64,000 nucleotides of DNA, from the IMG/VR virus record IMGVR_UViG_3300043392_000054, positions 62,001-126,000 of that record; one strand, 5' to 3'. The notes below the pieces were generated by a model. The model had not been told where the DNA came from, did no database searches, and worked only from the letters and a program-made list of their open reading frames with translations. The position numbers and the translations under genes were made by a program. Numbering within the stretch: position 1 is the first letter of the stretch; every line of letters begins with the position of its first letter. This DNA is from a virus. Of the stretch, positions 18,557-27,539 are shown one piece after another.

Positions 18557-19111
18557 ATGGCTTTACCACATTATTCACAAGACCAGACTTCTAAGAAGGG
18601 TATGCAGTACGAACCGGTACAGGCAAACCTATTTGAAGTGACAATCTTACCTCCTGCTGGTGTTGCTGGTTCTTCTTTATTATTACAACACGTTAACAAG
18701 ATTAGCGGTTTAAATCTTTACAAAGAAATTTCAGCAGTTGAACAAAAATATAAATTCTCTAAAAGAACTTTCGCTGGCATGCCAGATGAAACAACTTTAG
18801 ATGTTGCTATTGAGTTCTCATTAAACTTAAATGATTCTAATCAAGCTTATCTTTATAAGACTCTTAGAGCATGGTATAACAAGCAATATGACCCACAAAC
18901 AGGTGTTATGGGTCTTAAAAAGGATTACACTGGAACTATCGTAGTTGTTCAATATAACAGAGCAGGTGATATTTACAGAACAATCACTTTAGAAGATTGC
19001 TTTATCACTTCAGGTTTACCTTTCACAGAAGAGTTAAACTATGAGACAACTGATGCTCAATTATTAGAAGTTACTTGGAAAGTAAATACTTTCAAAGAAG
19101 TTTTAGCTTAA
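18557..19111 (+). CDS. 19: Tail tube protein, T4 gp19-like
   Basis: 184 aa (T4 gp19 is 163). It forms the hexameric rings of the inner tail tube. The pattern NLFEVTILPPAG at the start, the central segment KIVEISAVEQKYKFSKRTF-type strand (visible as ISAVEQKYKFSKRTFAG) and LEDCFITSGLPFTEELNYETTDAQLLEVTWKV at the end are typical of gp19 and Hcp-like tube proteins. Terminator follows. Confidence 0.92.
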   Translation: MALPHYSQDQTSKKGMQYEPVQANLFEVTILPPAGVAGSSLLLQHVNKISGLNLYKEISAVEQKYKFSKRTFAGMPDETTLDVAIEFSLNLNDSNQAYLYKTLRAWYNKQYDPQTGVMGLKKDYTGTIVVVQYNRAGDIYRTITLEDCFITSGLPFTEELNYETTDAQLLEVTWKVNTFKEVLA

Positions 19112-19129
19112 TTTTAAATTTATAAAAAA

Positions 19130-19159
19130 AGAGGGTGAATATTTTCATCCTCTCTTTTT
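19130..19159 (+). terminator. Terminator after tail tube gene
   Basis: AGAGGGTGA (19130-19138) pairs with TCATCCTCT (19145-19153) with one G-T pair, followed by TTTTT; the flanking A and T runs extend the stem and may allow function in both directions. Confidence 0.88.
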
Positions 19160-19166
19160 GTCACAA

Positions 19167-19175
19167 ATATATATA
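19167..19175 (+). promoter_or_regulatory. Late-type promoter motif (ATATATATAA)
   Basis: A TATATATAA-type motif directly after the tube terminator and 35 nt before the next start. Confidence 0.45.
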
Positions 19176-19201
19176 ATATATTATTAATATAATCATAACA
19201 A

Positions 19202-19429
19202 ATGTCGAACGTAGATAAATTAACCAAAAAACTCCAAGTACTTTTAAGTGAAGAAGAAGTTTTTATATTGAATAGAATTATCTTAAATGATGCTCTAGAA
19301 AATCAAGAAAGACCAATCTCAATTTCAGCCTTTATAAGAGAATTAATTAGAAAGGAAATCGAAAGTCGTCCAGAAGGAGATAAAACCTGGAGTAGTGATA
19401 GAATTAATCAACTTAAATCAAAGAAATAA
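19202..19429 (+). CDS. Small ribbon-helix-helix-like protein
   Basis: 75 aa. The segment LSEEEVFILNRIILNDALENQERPISISAFIRELIRKEIES looks like a ribbon-helix-helix arrangement in which PISISAFIRELIRK is the second helix. The last base of its TAA is the first base of the next ATG. A DNA-binding or assembly role cannot be decided from the sequence. Confidence 0.6.
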   Translation: MSNVDKLTKKLQVLLSEEEVFILNRIILNDALENQERPISISAFIRELIRKEIESRPEGDKTWSSDRINQLKSKK

Positions 19430-20373
19430 TGAATCAAGAAGAAAATCAAAATTTAGAGGAACAATACAAAAACATTGTAAATATGACAGAAGCTCAAAAT
19501 GAAGCACCTTTAAATTTAGGTAAGGTTGACATGTCAAAACATTCAACACAAAAGGCAGCAGACCCAGATACAGTTCTGGGATATTACACAATTGATATGG
19601 AAAATTTACCATCAGGTGGTAGATTTTATTCAGCCGATTCTGTAATATCGATTCGTTCAGCAAAAGTTGCTGAAATTAGACATTTTTCAACAGTTGACGA
19701 TAGCAACTTAATTGATATAGAAGAAAAATTAAACTATATCGTTAAATCATGTATTCGTTTTACTAGTAAATCTAAAGTTCTTTCTTATAAAGACATTTTA
19801 GAAGAAGACAGAGTTTTCTTATTACTTTCAATCAGAGACTTAACTTTTCCAGAGCCAGAAAACAAATTAACAGTTACTGCTAAAACAAAAGATGGCGAAG
19901 AGTTTGAGGCTGAAATTGCATCGAAGTATTTTCAATTATCAAGAATTCCTGATGATATTCAAAAATATTATGATGACAATACAAGAAGATTTGAAATTCA
20001 AACTAAATCCTTTGGTACAATTACAATGTGTCCACCAACTATTGGTGTTATGGAGGTTATTACTGACTATATTAGAGTTAGACAAACTGAAAGAAAACCA
20101 TGGGACCAATCATTCTTACAGATTTTACCCTATATTCAAAAAGATTGGAGAGGTTTTAATGAAGCTGCAATTTTTAAAGGTGAAGTTGAATTCCAAGCTT
20201 GGAATGAAAGAAAGTATATGTTAGTTTATAAGTTAGCTGAACAGATGAAAATTGGTGTACAACCTGAAATGTTAGTACAACACGAGGATGAGGAGGTACT
20301 CGTTCCTATCAGCTTTCGTGACGGAATCAAATCTCTTTTCATTATTCAAGATTTCTCTTCAGAACTTCTTTAA
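19429..20373 (+). CDS. 26: Baseplate hub / tail assembly chaperone, probable gp26-like
   Basis: 314 aa. After a disordered N-terminus, the segment LPSGGRFYSADSVISIRSAKVAEIRHFSTVDDSNLIDIEEKLN followed by ...CIRF resembles the T4 gp26 family of hub-assembly proteins (T4 gp26 is 208 aa). Such proteins occupy the position of tail assembly chaperones, before the tape measure, as seen here. The downstream +1 frame overlaps its 3' end and encodes a gp51-like protein. Assignment is by pattern and synteny. Confidence 0.6.
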   Translation: MNQEENQNLEEQYKNIVNMTEAQNEAPLNLGKVDMSKHSTQKAADPDTVLGYYTIDMENLPSGGRFYSADSVISIRSAKVAEIRHFSTVDDSNLIDIEEKLNYIVKSCIRFTSKSKVLSYKDILEEDRVFLLLSIRDLTFPEPENKLTVTAKTKDGEEFEAEIASKYFQLSRIPDDIQKYYDDNTRRFEIQTKSFGTITMCPPTIGVMEVITDYIRVRQTERKPWDQSFLQILPYIQKDWRGFNEAAIFKGEVEFQAWNERKYMLVYKLAEQMKIGVQPEMLVQHEDEEVLVPISFRDGIKSLFIIQDFSSELL

Positions 20374-20386
20374 GACTAAGTTTTAT

Positions 20387-20587
20387 ATGATGTATCACTT
20401 GAAGTTACAACCTTCAGAAATTGATGCATTTGATTATTACGAATACCATTATTATATTAAAGATATGACAGAGGTATTAAAGAAACAAAAGGAGAATCAA
20501 GATAGTGAACAGCAACAACAGCCGAGCACTAAAATGCCAACCTTTAAGCAACCAAGCTTTAAAATGCCATCGATGCCTAAAAGATAG
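20387..20587 (+). CDS. 51: Hub assembly protein, probable gp51-like, possibly made by +1 frameshift
   Basis: 66 aa from the double ATG at 20387/20390 (MMYHLKLQPSEIDAFDYYEYHYYIKDM..., Gln/Pro-rich tail with repeated KMP motifs). T4 gp51 has a comparable LSPQEFDELPYFEYE-type start. The frame is open upstream to 20288, inside the gp26-like gene, so a +1 shift at CTT-T (20368-20371, at the gp26 stop) would make a fused chaperone, in analogy with tail chaperone pairs of other phages. Independent start at 20387 is the simpler alternative. Confidence 0.6.
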   Translation: MMYHLKLQPSEIDAFDYYEYHYYIKDMTEVLKKQKENQDSEQQQQPSTKMPTFKQPSFKMPSMPKR

Positions 20588-20590
20588 ATG

Positions 20591-20599
20591 GATATATAC
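20591..20599 (+). promoter_or_regulatory. Late-type promoter motif GATATATAC
   Basis: GATATATAC, one base different from the common form, about 30 nt before the tape measure start. Confidence 0.5.
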
Positions 20600-20618
20600 A
20601 AAAAAGAAATAGATTATT

Positions 20619-23396
20619 TTGAGTATTTTTAGAAGCCCTTTCGAAAAGCTTAGTTTAGAAAATCAACAAGAAATAGCAGATGCTGTCTGGATTACCGCAG
20701 AGTCGGTAATGCCAGGCGGTGCGCTATTTAATAAGGTTGATGAATTAATTAGGGCTGTAAAAAAACAATCTTCTGCAAGTAGTAAAGAAAGTTCATCAGG
20801 TTCTATGGGTTCTGCCATTATGATGAAACTTTTTGGTGGAAAGGCTATGTCAGCAATAGGAAAGGGTTTACAATTAATTGTAAAAGCTCTTAATTCTTTA
20901 AAAGGAACTGCTGAAGAAACTAAAGCTAAAATGGAGGCTATTGTAATTGGAGTAGATGCAATTGCAAAAATAGGTCCATCAATTCTTAAATTTGCGGGTT
21001 ATATGGCATTAGCAGCACCTTTATTAATCATAGGTGCTATTACTTCCCCTTTATTTGCACTTAGTGTATATTTAATTACAAAAGCTATTCAATTTGGAAC
21101 TAAGCCTTTAGCTGATGAAAAAACAAAGTTAGCTCTTGAAGGATTAAAAGATGTTGCAATAGCAATTTTAGCTTTAGGTGTTGCAATGGTTTTAGCTGTA
21201 CCATTATATGGATATGGTATTAAATCTCTTCCATATATAGCATTAACGTTAGTAGTTTTAGGAGGAGCATTTTTTGTATTAGATAAATTAGGAATTGCAG
21301 ATTCAATTAAGAAGGTTTCAATTGGTCTTATGTTTGCATCGGCCGCAATTGTAACTCTTTCGTTAGGTCTATTCTTTGCCTCTATGATTTTAGATGCTAT
21401 TCCAGATAAATGGACTACTTTATTTCAAGTTGCTGGAATAGTTTTAGCAGTTGGATTAATATTTTTTATTGTTGGTAAAGGAGCGGCTTCAATTATACAA
21501 GGCGCAATAGCAATGACTCTTGCCGTAATTCCAATTGCATTATTAGGATTATCTATTGGTTTATTCTCGGCAATGGTACCTCCAACTGAAGAAGGTTGGA
21601 TTATGTTAGCTCAAGTGGGCGCTGCATTATTAGGCATTGGAGCTTTAATGGCACTTGCAGGTACAGTAGCACCATTTATTTTAGCTGGTGCTGTTGCAAT
21701 GGGAGTAGCAGGATTAGCTCTTTTATTTATTGCAGGTGGAGTTGCAGCATTTGCTCAATTATTTAAAACAGGTGGATTAGAAAATTTATTAGCTGATTCA
21801 GGTCACGTAACTGATTCCTTTTTAGGCTTTGGCGGTGGTAGAATGATGTCCAAAATGGAATACTTTATGTATTCATTAGCTAATTCATTCTTATTAAATC
21901 CATTAGCTATTGCATCTATGTATGCTTCTGCTCCAGCTATGATTTTAGTAGGTCTTTCTTTATTAAGTGTTGCAAAGGGTATTGAAGCTTTTCAAAGACT
22001 TAAAATAAATTATGACGTTTTACCAAATCAAATAGAAAAAGTTACGACTGTTTTAGCTAATACATTTGGTAAAATTGGTTCTAAATTCCCAGGCGGTAGA
22101 AATTTCTTATCGTTTGTTGGCCTTGGCTCTCAATCTGCTGTAGCAGACGGTATAGATGCCGTATTAGGAATGGGTAATGCTTTAGGTTCTATTGCTGAAG
22201 GTTTAGTAGCAATGGCATCTTTAAAATTCCCGATTTATCAAGGCACTAAAATTGTTGGTTATAAAACTATGACTAGTGATACCTTTACTAAAGTATCAGT
22301 AAATGCAAGCATGATAACCAATGTATTAGCTGATGTATTTGGAGAAATTGGAAGAAAGTATCCAGGTGGTAGAAACTTATTTGGTCTGGGTTCAGGTCAA
22401 TCTGACGTTGTTGATGGAGTTAATGCTGTTACAGGTATGGGAGATGCTGTAGCTGAAATAGCGAAAGGTGCTCAATTAATGGCAGACCTAAAATTCCCAG
22501 TTTATGATAGTAACGGGAAAATTGTAAGCTATCATTCTTTAGATGCAAATGCTTTACAAAGAATCAAAACTAATACTCAAAGTTTAGCATTGGGCTTTAC
22601 AGCAGTGTTCGGTTCTATTGGTAAAAGCCCAGATGCTGAAGATAGTTGGGGTTGGTTTGGTAAATCTAATATTGAAAGAGGTATTTCATTAGTAGAAGAT
22701 TTTTCAAACCCTATTCATAAATTAGTTCAAACTGCAACTTTAATTGTTTCTAATAAATTAGACCCTGCAGCTTTAAAATCTAAAATTACAGGTATAATAG
22801 ATGCATTTACAACAGCTTATGCTAAAGTTGGAACTGCCAAAGAAGTAGATGCAGGTTTAGTATCGTTAACAGGTTTATTAGCTGATAATTTAAAGAGAGT
22901 AAGTGATAATGCAAATGGCTTTAGTAGATTTGTTGACAGTTATGGTAGATATGTAAATCACTTTGTTAAATTTAAAGATACTGTAAATCAATTCGATAAA
23001 GAGAATTTAAAATTAACAAATGAATTATTCCAAGGTTTAACATATTTAACTAAGACCGATGACGCTATCGAAAAAATGGGAGAACAATTAGTTTCTGCTA
23101 TTGATAAATTAGCAACAATGATTGAAGAAGCCAAAACAACAATTACAGCTTCTGGTGAAAAGCAAGCCGGCGTTATGGAAACAGTTGGAAATGCTGTTAC
23201 AACTGGTATGAATACTGTTAAAGGAGCATTAGGCGTAACACCTGATACTCCAGCCACAAAAGACCCTAAAGCAAAAGACCCTAAGGGAGCAACACCTGCC
23301 GCAAGTACAAATGTTGATGGATTAATTGCTTCAATGAATGAATTAATTGCAAGATTAGATAGTTCTGCAAATCCTATTAGAGTTAGACAAGTTTAA
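20619..23396 (+). CDS. Probable tail tape measure protein
   Basis: 925 aa from a TTG start (MSIFRSPFEKLSLENQQ). Long hydrophobic helices fill residues about 120-400, typical of tape measure proteins. About residues 470-700 hold three similar units of roughly 100 residues, each with a TFGKIGSKFPGGRN / VFGEIGRKYPGGRN / VFGSIGKSP motif and a following ADGIDAV or VDGVNAV helix. The C-terminus is Pro/Lys-rich and ends in a short helix. It follows the chaperone-like pair, as tape measures do. T4 gp29 is shorter (590 aa); another large virion membrane protein is the alternative. Confidence 0.65.
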   Translation: MSIFRSPFEKLSLENQQEIADAVWITAESVMPGGALFNKVDELIRAVKKQSSASSKESSSGSMGSAIMMKLFGGKAMSAIGKGLQLIVKALNSLKGTAEETKAKMEAIVIGVDAIAKIGPSILKFAGYMALAAPLLIIGAITSPLFALSVYLITKAIQFGTKPLADEKTKLALEGLKDVAIAILALGVAMVLAVPLYGYGIKSLPYIALTLVVLGGAFFVLDKLGIADSIKKVSIGLMFASAAIVTLSLGLFFASMILDAIPDKWTTLFQVAGIVLAVGLIFFIVGKGAASIIQGAIAMTLAVIPIALLGLSIGLFSAMVPPTEEGWIMLAQVGAALLGIGALMALAGTVAPFILAGAVAMGVAGLALLFIAGGVAAFAQLFKTGGLENLLADSGHVTDSFLGFGGGRMMSKMEYFMYSLANSFLLNPLAIASMYASAPAMILVGLSLLSVAKGIEAFQRLKINYDVLPNQIEKVTTVLANTFGKIGSKFPGGRNFLSFVGLGSQSAVADGIDAVLGMGNALGSIAEGLVAMASLKFPIYQGTKIVGYKTMTSDTFTKVSVNASMITNVLADVFGEIGRKYPGGRNLFGLGSGQSDVVDGVNAVTGMGDAVAEIAKGAQLMADLKFPVYDSNGKIVSYHSLDANALQRIKTNTQSLALGFTAVFGSIGKSPDAEDSWGWFGKSNIERGISLVEDFSNPIHKLVQTATLIVSNKLDPAALKSKITGIIDAFTTAYAKVGTAKEVDAGLVSLTGLLADNLKRVSDNANGFSRFVDSYGRYVNHFVKFKDTVNQFDKENLKLTNELFQGLTYLTKTDDAIEKMGEQLVSAIDKLATMIEEAKTTITASGEKQAGVMETVGNAVTTGMNTVKGALGVTPDTPATKDPKAKDPKGATPAASTNVDGLIASMNELIARLDSSANPIRVRQV

Positions 23397-23407
23397 ATCA
23401 GCTATAT

Positions 23408-24349
23408 ATGAAAGGCGTTCATGTTAATTGGACTCGGCCATTTTTTGAAAGACATCGTTTAAGAGGTCATGGTTTCAAAATACAAAGAGAGTTACAGGAT
23501 TCATATACTCAACCAACTTATCAAATTCTTTATACTATTTTATCAATATTAAGATGGAAACAATTTAACGGGCCCATTAAATTATACACTGACACAATAG
23601 GTTTACAATTCTATAAATCTATTGGAATTGATAAACTATATGATGAAATCAATACCGAGATTTTAGATAATTACACTGAAATTGATGCTGCTCATTTTTG
23701 GACTTCAGGCAAAATTCATTGTCTACAATTTGAAACTGAACCGTTTACATTTTTAGACCAAGATTTTATAGTTAGAGGTAAAATACCAAGTCATTCAACT
23801 GATATTGCTATAGGCCATTGGGAAATACCTAGAGGTTATTATTATTTTACAAGAGAACAATTTGATAGAGAAGTAAGTCATTATAAACTACCGGATGATT
23901 ATAATCCTAACGCATGGATTCCTAATACTTCGTTTATGCAAATTAATAATATAGAAGTTATTAAGAATTATGTTGAAGAACATAAAAAGATGGTAAGTAC
24001 TAATGAAGATGTACCCGAATGGTTTTGGTTGCTAACTGACCAGGGTGTATTAGGTCATACTATAAGACATTTTAATTATTCCGTAGATTCTTTAACAGAT
24101 AAAATATTTTTAAGCGACTCAGACTATGGGAATGAATCCACGAGAGCACAAGGCCTTTCAGAGGCTTGGTATTATCCAATGAATGCTAATTTAGACAAAG
24201 ATTCTTTAGAATGGGAGCATGTTTGGTTAGCAAAAGTAGTCTATGGTTTAAATCCTGATTTTTTAGCACAAGATATAAAAAGATTTAGAGATGAAATTTG
24301 GCATGTGTTTCCAGAACATCGAGAATTGTTGCTGATAAATAACTTATGA
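23408..24349 (+). CDS. Glycosyltransferase-like protein (GT-A type)
   Basis: 313 aa. The pattern of a GT-A fold is visible: YQILYTILSILRW with IKLYTDTIG early, then FLDQDF (about 116-121), a DxD-like motif for metal and nucleotide sugar binding. The C-terminal half has many Trp and Tyr residues. It overlaps the next, also glycosyltransferase-like, gene by 4 nt. The substrate is unknown; glycosylation of DNA, virion or host surface are all possible. Confidence 0.6.
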   Translation: MKGVHVNWTRPFFERHRLRGHGFKIQRELQDSYTQPTYQILYTILSILRWKQFNGPIKLYTDTIGLQFYKSIGIDKLYDEINTEILDNYTEIDAAHFWTSGKIHCLQFETEPFTFLDQDFIVRGKIPSHSTDIAIGHWEIPRGYYYFTREQFDREVSHYKLPDDYNPNAWIPNTSFMQINNIEVIKNYVEEHKKMVSTNEDVPEWFWLLTDQGVLGHTIRHFNYSVDSLTDKIFLSDSDYGNESTRAQGLSEAWYYPMNANLDKDSLEWEHVWLAKVVYGLNPDFLAQDIKRFRDEIWHVFPEHRELLLINNL

Positions 24350-25122
24350 TACCTATAATTAGAGTGTTTTGGGGTTCTCAAGAATCTATATGGAATGAAG
24401 TACCATTAAATCCTTTATTTGACGAAGAACTAGTTATAGTTTGGGGCATTGAAAATGAGGATAGATTCAAATCAATGGGCTATAAAACATATTTAATGGC
24501 TAGAACTGAAAGTGAACCTGAATTTAGTACTATTTGGGACCATTTTGCTCATAAGTTAATGGCTCTTAAAGTCGCTGAAGACCTATATGAAGAGTATTTG
24601 TTTTTAGATTGGGATGTACAAATAGTTAAACCATTAGATTTTCATTTTTGGAATTTAATTAAAAATGGAAAAGCAGTTCAATGTCCTTTATATGCTTATC
24701 CACTAAATTATGAAAAATCAGTTATTAATTTAATAGATTCTACACCTGAAAAAAATTGGGACCCTAATTTAAAACCCTGGTTACGTAAACAGATTCAAAC
24801 CTTAAATTTATATCATTGGAGTTTAGATAATTTATTAGTAGTGCCTAATTTTTGTTTCTTTTATTCAAGAAGGTCTGAGATTATGAATAATTTACTCCAC
24901 ATATATAAAAAATTAGAAATTAAAACTTGTATTGAAGAGTTTTCATTTTTAGTTTGGGCTAATTGTAATATGGATGAATATATTTTAAAATATGAACCAT
25001 CAGTTATAGATGGTCGACCAGATGAATATAGTCATTTTGATATACAATCTAACGTGTCTAAGCAGATTAATCAATACACTAGAAAATTTATTAATAAAGA
25101 TATTTACTTAAAGCATATATAA
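24346..25122 (+). CDS. Glycosyltransferase-like protein (GT-A type)
   Basis: 258 aa. ATGA overlap with the preceding gene. VEDLYEEYLFLDWDVQIV-type segment gives a DxD motif (FLDWDV, about residue 86-91) in the position expected for DXD-dependent sugar transferases. It resembles the 23408, 37600 and 44173 proteins in overall plan rather than close sequence. Acceptor unknown. Confidence 0.6.
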   Translation: MIPIIRVFWGSQESIWNEVPLNPLFDEELVIVWGIENEDRFKSMGYKTYLMARTESEPEFSTIWDHFAHKLMALKVAEDLYEEYLFLDWDVQIVKPLDFHFWNLIKNGKAVQCPLYAYPLNYEKSVINLIDSTPEKNWDPNLKPWLRKQIQTLNLYHWSLDNLLVVPNFCFFYSRRSEIMNNLLHIYKKLEIKTCIEEFSFLVWANCNMDEYILKYEPSVIDGRPDEYSHFDIQSNVSKQINQYTRKFINKDIYLKHI

Positions 25123-25833
25123 ATGTATTTTAAAAAACCATTAATAGATACGGATACTCCAGATATTAAATATTTGGCTCCAATTCCAGTTTATCAACAT
25201 CAGTTTGAAGATGATGAGTTCCATAAGAGGGTTTATGATTTTGGATTTAATTATCTAGATGAAAAACAACGTTTAATGGGACAAGAATTACCAGGTCAAT
25301 TTGATACTGAAAGACAAGAAAACTTTCAGGTTTGGTATGACCGACAAGATGAATGGGTTGAAGAAAATGAATTACAACCAATTGGTAGTAGATTTTGGAC
25401 ACCGCCTAATGATTTTCTAGAGGTTGATAACCCAGATGTTAAAATAATTAGGGATAGAATTGAACAAGGTTATTTATACCTAATAGAATCTTTAGGCTAT
25501 ACACACAATTCAAAACCAATAATCACTGAAAGCTGGATGCAATACTATGACCCATATAGTGGTCGTGGTCACAATGCACATAATCATTGCAGATGGAGCC
25601 CTGATGAGGCAAAACCAATGATGTTTTCTGGTGGCTATTATTTATCAGATGGTCAACCTATTAAAGACCATCCGTATTCTGGAGTTTTTGCATTTCATAT
25701 TAGAGGTATGAAACACTTTATAAGACCTAAAAGAGGTATGCTAATTATTTGGCCTTATGATATTGTGCATTCGGTAGAACCATTTTATGGAGCCGAGCAT
25801 AGATGTGTAATAAATTTTAATATTCAAATATAA
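25123..25833 (+). CDS. 2OG-Fe(II) oxygenase family protein
   Basis: 236 aa. Residues about 160-236 carry HNAHNH (candidate metal-ligating His), GGYYLS, WPYDIVHSVEPFYG with the distal His, and EHRCVINFN with the Arg that binds 2-oxoglutarate. This is the double-stranded beta-helix pattern of the 2OG-Fe(II) dioxygenase superfamily common in T4-like phages. It immediately follows the two glycosyltransferase-like genes (no gap), so it may modify the same target. Substrate unknown. Confidence 0.75.
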   Translation: MYFKKPLIDTDTPDIKYLAPIPVYQHQFEDDEFHKRVYDFGFNYLDEKQRLMGQELPGQFDTERQENFQVWYDRQDEWVEENELQPIGSRFWTPPNDFLEVDNPDVKIIRDRIEQGYLYLIESLGYTHNSKPIITESWMQYYDPYSGRGHNAHNHCRWSPDEAKPMMFSGGYYLSDGQPIKDHPYSGVFAFHIRGMKHFIRPKRGMLIIWPYDIVHSVEPFYGAEHRCVINFNIQI

Positions 25834-25880
25834 TTTTGAAACAAAATAGTTTATCCTGGTATAATTAAAGTAATTAATCA

Positions 25881-25889
25881 GATATATAG
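25881..25889 (+). promoter_or_regulatory. Late-type promoter motif before tRNA gene
   Basis: GATATATAG lies 17 nt before the first base of the tRNA, the expected distance for a late start site just upstream of the mature tRNA. Confidence 0.5.
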
Positions 25890-25906
25890 ATTAGTTACTT
25901 AAACTA

Positions 25907-25991
25907 GGAGAGTTGGCAGAGCGGTCGAACGCGTCGGTCTTGAAAACCGAAGACTGTAACAGGTCCGGGGGTTCGAATCCCTCACTCTCCT
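25907..25991 (+). tRNA. tRNA-Ser (anticodon UGA)
   Basis: A complete cloverleaf of 85 nt. Acceptor GGAGAGT pairs with ACTCTCC (25984-25990); the anticodon stem is TCGGT/ACCGA with loop CTTGAAA, anticodon TGA at 25941-25943; there is a long variable arm (GAC...GTC) typical of serine tRNAs; the T-arm is GGGGG-TTCGAAT-CCCTC. It reads UCA, a common codon in this AT-rich genome. The 3' CCA is not encoded, so maturation needs CCA addition; the phage encodes such an enzyme at 30707. Confidence 0.96.
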
Positions 25992-25993
25992 CA

Positions 25994-26021
25994 GGACTTA
26001 ATGAAAATTAAGTCCTTTTTT
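25994..26021 (+). terminator. Terminator after tRNA-Ser
   Basis: GGACTTAAT (25994-26002) pairs perfectly with ATTAAGTCC (26007-26015) over a GAAA loop, followed by TTTTTT. It makes the tRNA a stand-alone late unit. Confidence 0.93.
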
Positions 26022-26120
26022 ATTTAAAGTGGTGCCACACTTAAAAGAGGTCCTGAGTCAATAATGGCTTTAGAATTGTTGCAAAGCAATAAAAGGATTT
26101 TAATAAAACAAATAAGCACT

Positions 26121-26924
26121 ATGAGTACAAATAAACCAAGCGCACATATTGCGCTTAACAACAATCGTCTTAAGGCGTATGCCGATGTCATCTATCTTAA
26201 AGATGGCGATGAGTTTCAAATCGAACTCTTTAATCCTTGTCAAGTCTCAGTACTTGCAAAAATTTACATCAACGATAATCTAATTTCTACATCTGGTATG
26301 TTAATCAGACCAGGCCAAAGATATTTTTTAGAGCGTTATATTGATGATAATAAAAAATTTAAGTTCAATACTTATACCGTAGATTCGGGTACTACACCTG
26401 AAGTTTTAGAATCAATTAAGAAAAATGGTTCAATTCGCGTTGATTTTTATAGAGAATATGTTCCTACTCCAATTTTTGACTATAAAAATATTTGGCAAAC
26501 TGGTACAGCAGCTCCAATTAATATCTTTAAATCAAACGATATAAATTATAGTTATTATAATTCTATAAATTATGATTCTGTAAAGAGTTCCGGCACCTTA
26601 ACTTCATCTACATACAATTCAGTTAATACCTCTAATACAAGTGGTATTAATACTAAAATTATTGGTAATGGATTTCATGTTGATAATGTTGAAAAATCAG
26701 TAGAAACTGGTAGAATTGAAGGTGGGTCAAAATCATCTCAAACATTTAGTACAATTAAATCTGATTTTGAACAAATTGCATGTGCAACTTCAGAATGGAA
26801 AATTTTACCAGATTCTCATCGTCCAATTGAGGTTAAGGAGATTAGAAATTATTGTTCTAATTGTGGAACCAGAATGAAGAAACAAAGTTGGAAGTTTTGC
26901 CCTAATTGTGGTGAAAAATTATAA
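26121..26924 (+). CDS. Beta-rich protein with C-terminal zinc ribbon
   Basis: 267 aa from ATG 26121; an in-frame ATG at 26064 would add 19 residues, but the conserved-looking sequence begins at MSTNKPSAHIALNNNRLKAY. Residues 1-110 are beta-rich (YLKDGDEFQIELFNPCQVSVLAKIYIND). A low-complexity Ser/Thr/Asn region follows, and the C-terminus holds a zinc ribbon YCSNCGTRM...WKFCPNCGEKL (two CxxC pairs). Function unknown; the same layout recurs in large-phage proteins of unknown role to my recollection. Confidence 0.65.
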   Translation: MSTNKPSAHIALNNNRLKAYADVIYLKDGDEFQIELFNPCQVSVLAKIYINDNLISTSGMLIRPGQRYFLERYIDDNKKFKFNTYTVDSGTTPEVLESIKKNGSIRVDFYREYVPTPIFDYKNIWQTGTAAPINIFKSNDINYSYYNSINYDSVKSSGTLTSSTYNSVNTSNTSGINTKIIGNGFHVDNVEKSVETGRIEGGSKSSQTFSTIKSDFEQIACATSEWKILPDSHRPIEVKEIRNYCSNCGTRMKKQSWKFCPNCGEKL

Positions 26925-26936
26925 TAAATAATAGTG

Positions 26937-27521
26937 ATGGCACCACTTAAATTTATTCTACTCTCTTCTTTTTTATTTTTAGGACTCAATTTCCCAGATA
27001 CTGTATTAGTTAAAAATGATGTTTATTCAATTGAATATTCTGAAAAGCTAGAACAACCTGTTAATATTGAATATACCGTAGATTGTTCTCATGCATCGGG
27101 TATAATTTATTCTAGATTTGGTATGAACTTTTATACTGAAAAAGGAATTAAAACATCTGATGATAATGATTACAAAAGTAATATTTGGGATAGAGGTCAC
27201 ATGGCACCAGCTGCAGATTTTAGCTGTGATTTAGATAAATTAAAGAAAACGTTTTCATATGTTAATTGTGCATTACAACATAAAGACCTAAATAGAGGAG
27301 CATGGAAAGACTTAGAAGAATATGAAAGAGAACTTGCATTTAAGTCTATAGTAAGTATTAAGATACAAGTAGAATTTAATCAAAGTAAAACATTAAGCAC
27401 AGGAGCAACTATTCCATCAGGATTTACAAAAACTATTTTCATAAACGGTAAATTTTACCAATCTTATTATTTTCCAAATAGCAAACCCATTCAATCTTTT
27501 GAAAAATATTTAGTAAAATAA
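26937..27521 (+). CDS. Secreted DNA/RNA non-specific endonuclease (beta-beta-alpha metal type)
   Basis: 194 aa from ATG 26937 (an upstream GTG at 26934 is less likely). N-terminal signal peptide MAPLKFILLSSFLFLGLNF. The DRGHMAPAADF motif (catalytic His, about residue 84-94) and NCALQHKDLNRGAW (metal-binding Asn) define the NUC/EndA family. The enzyme would act in the periplasm or outside the cell, for example on incoming DNA of competitors or host nucleic acid. Phage role inferred. Confidence 0.88.
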   Translation: MAPLKFILLSSFLFLGLNFPDTVLVKNDVYSIEYSEKLEQPVNIEYTVDCSHASGIIYSRFGMNFYTEKGIKTSDDNDYKSNIWDRGHMAPAADFSCDLDKLKKTFSYVNCALQHKDLNRGAWKDLEEYERELAFKSIVSIKIQVEFNQSKTLSTGATIPSGFTKTIFINGKFYQSYYFPNSKPIQSFEKYLVK

Positions 27522-27539
27522 TTGCTCAAATATTTTTTA

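Noticed and set aside
19892-20224. Plus-strand ORF of 110 aa in another frame of the gp26-like gene
   Set aside because: Fully nested, with an unnatural composition and no promoter or start context.
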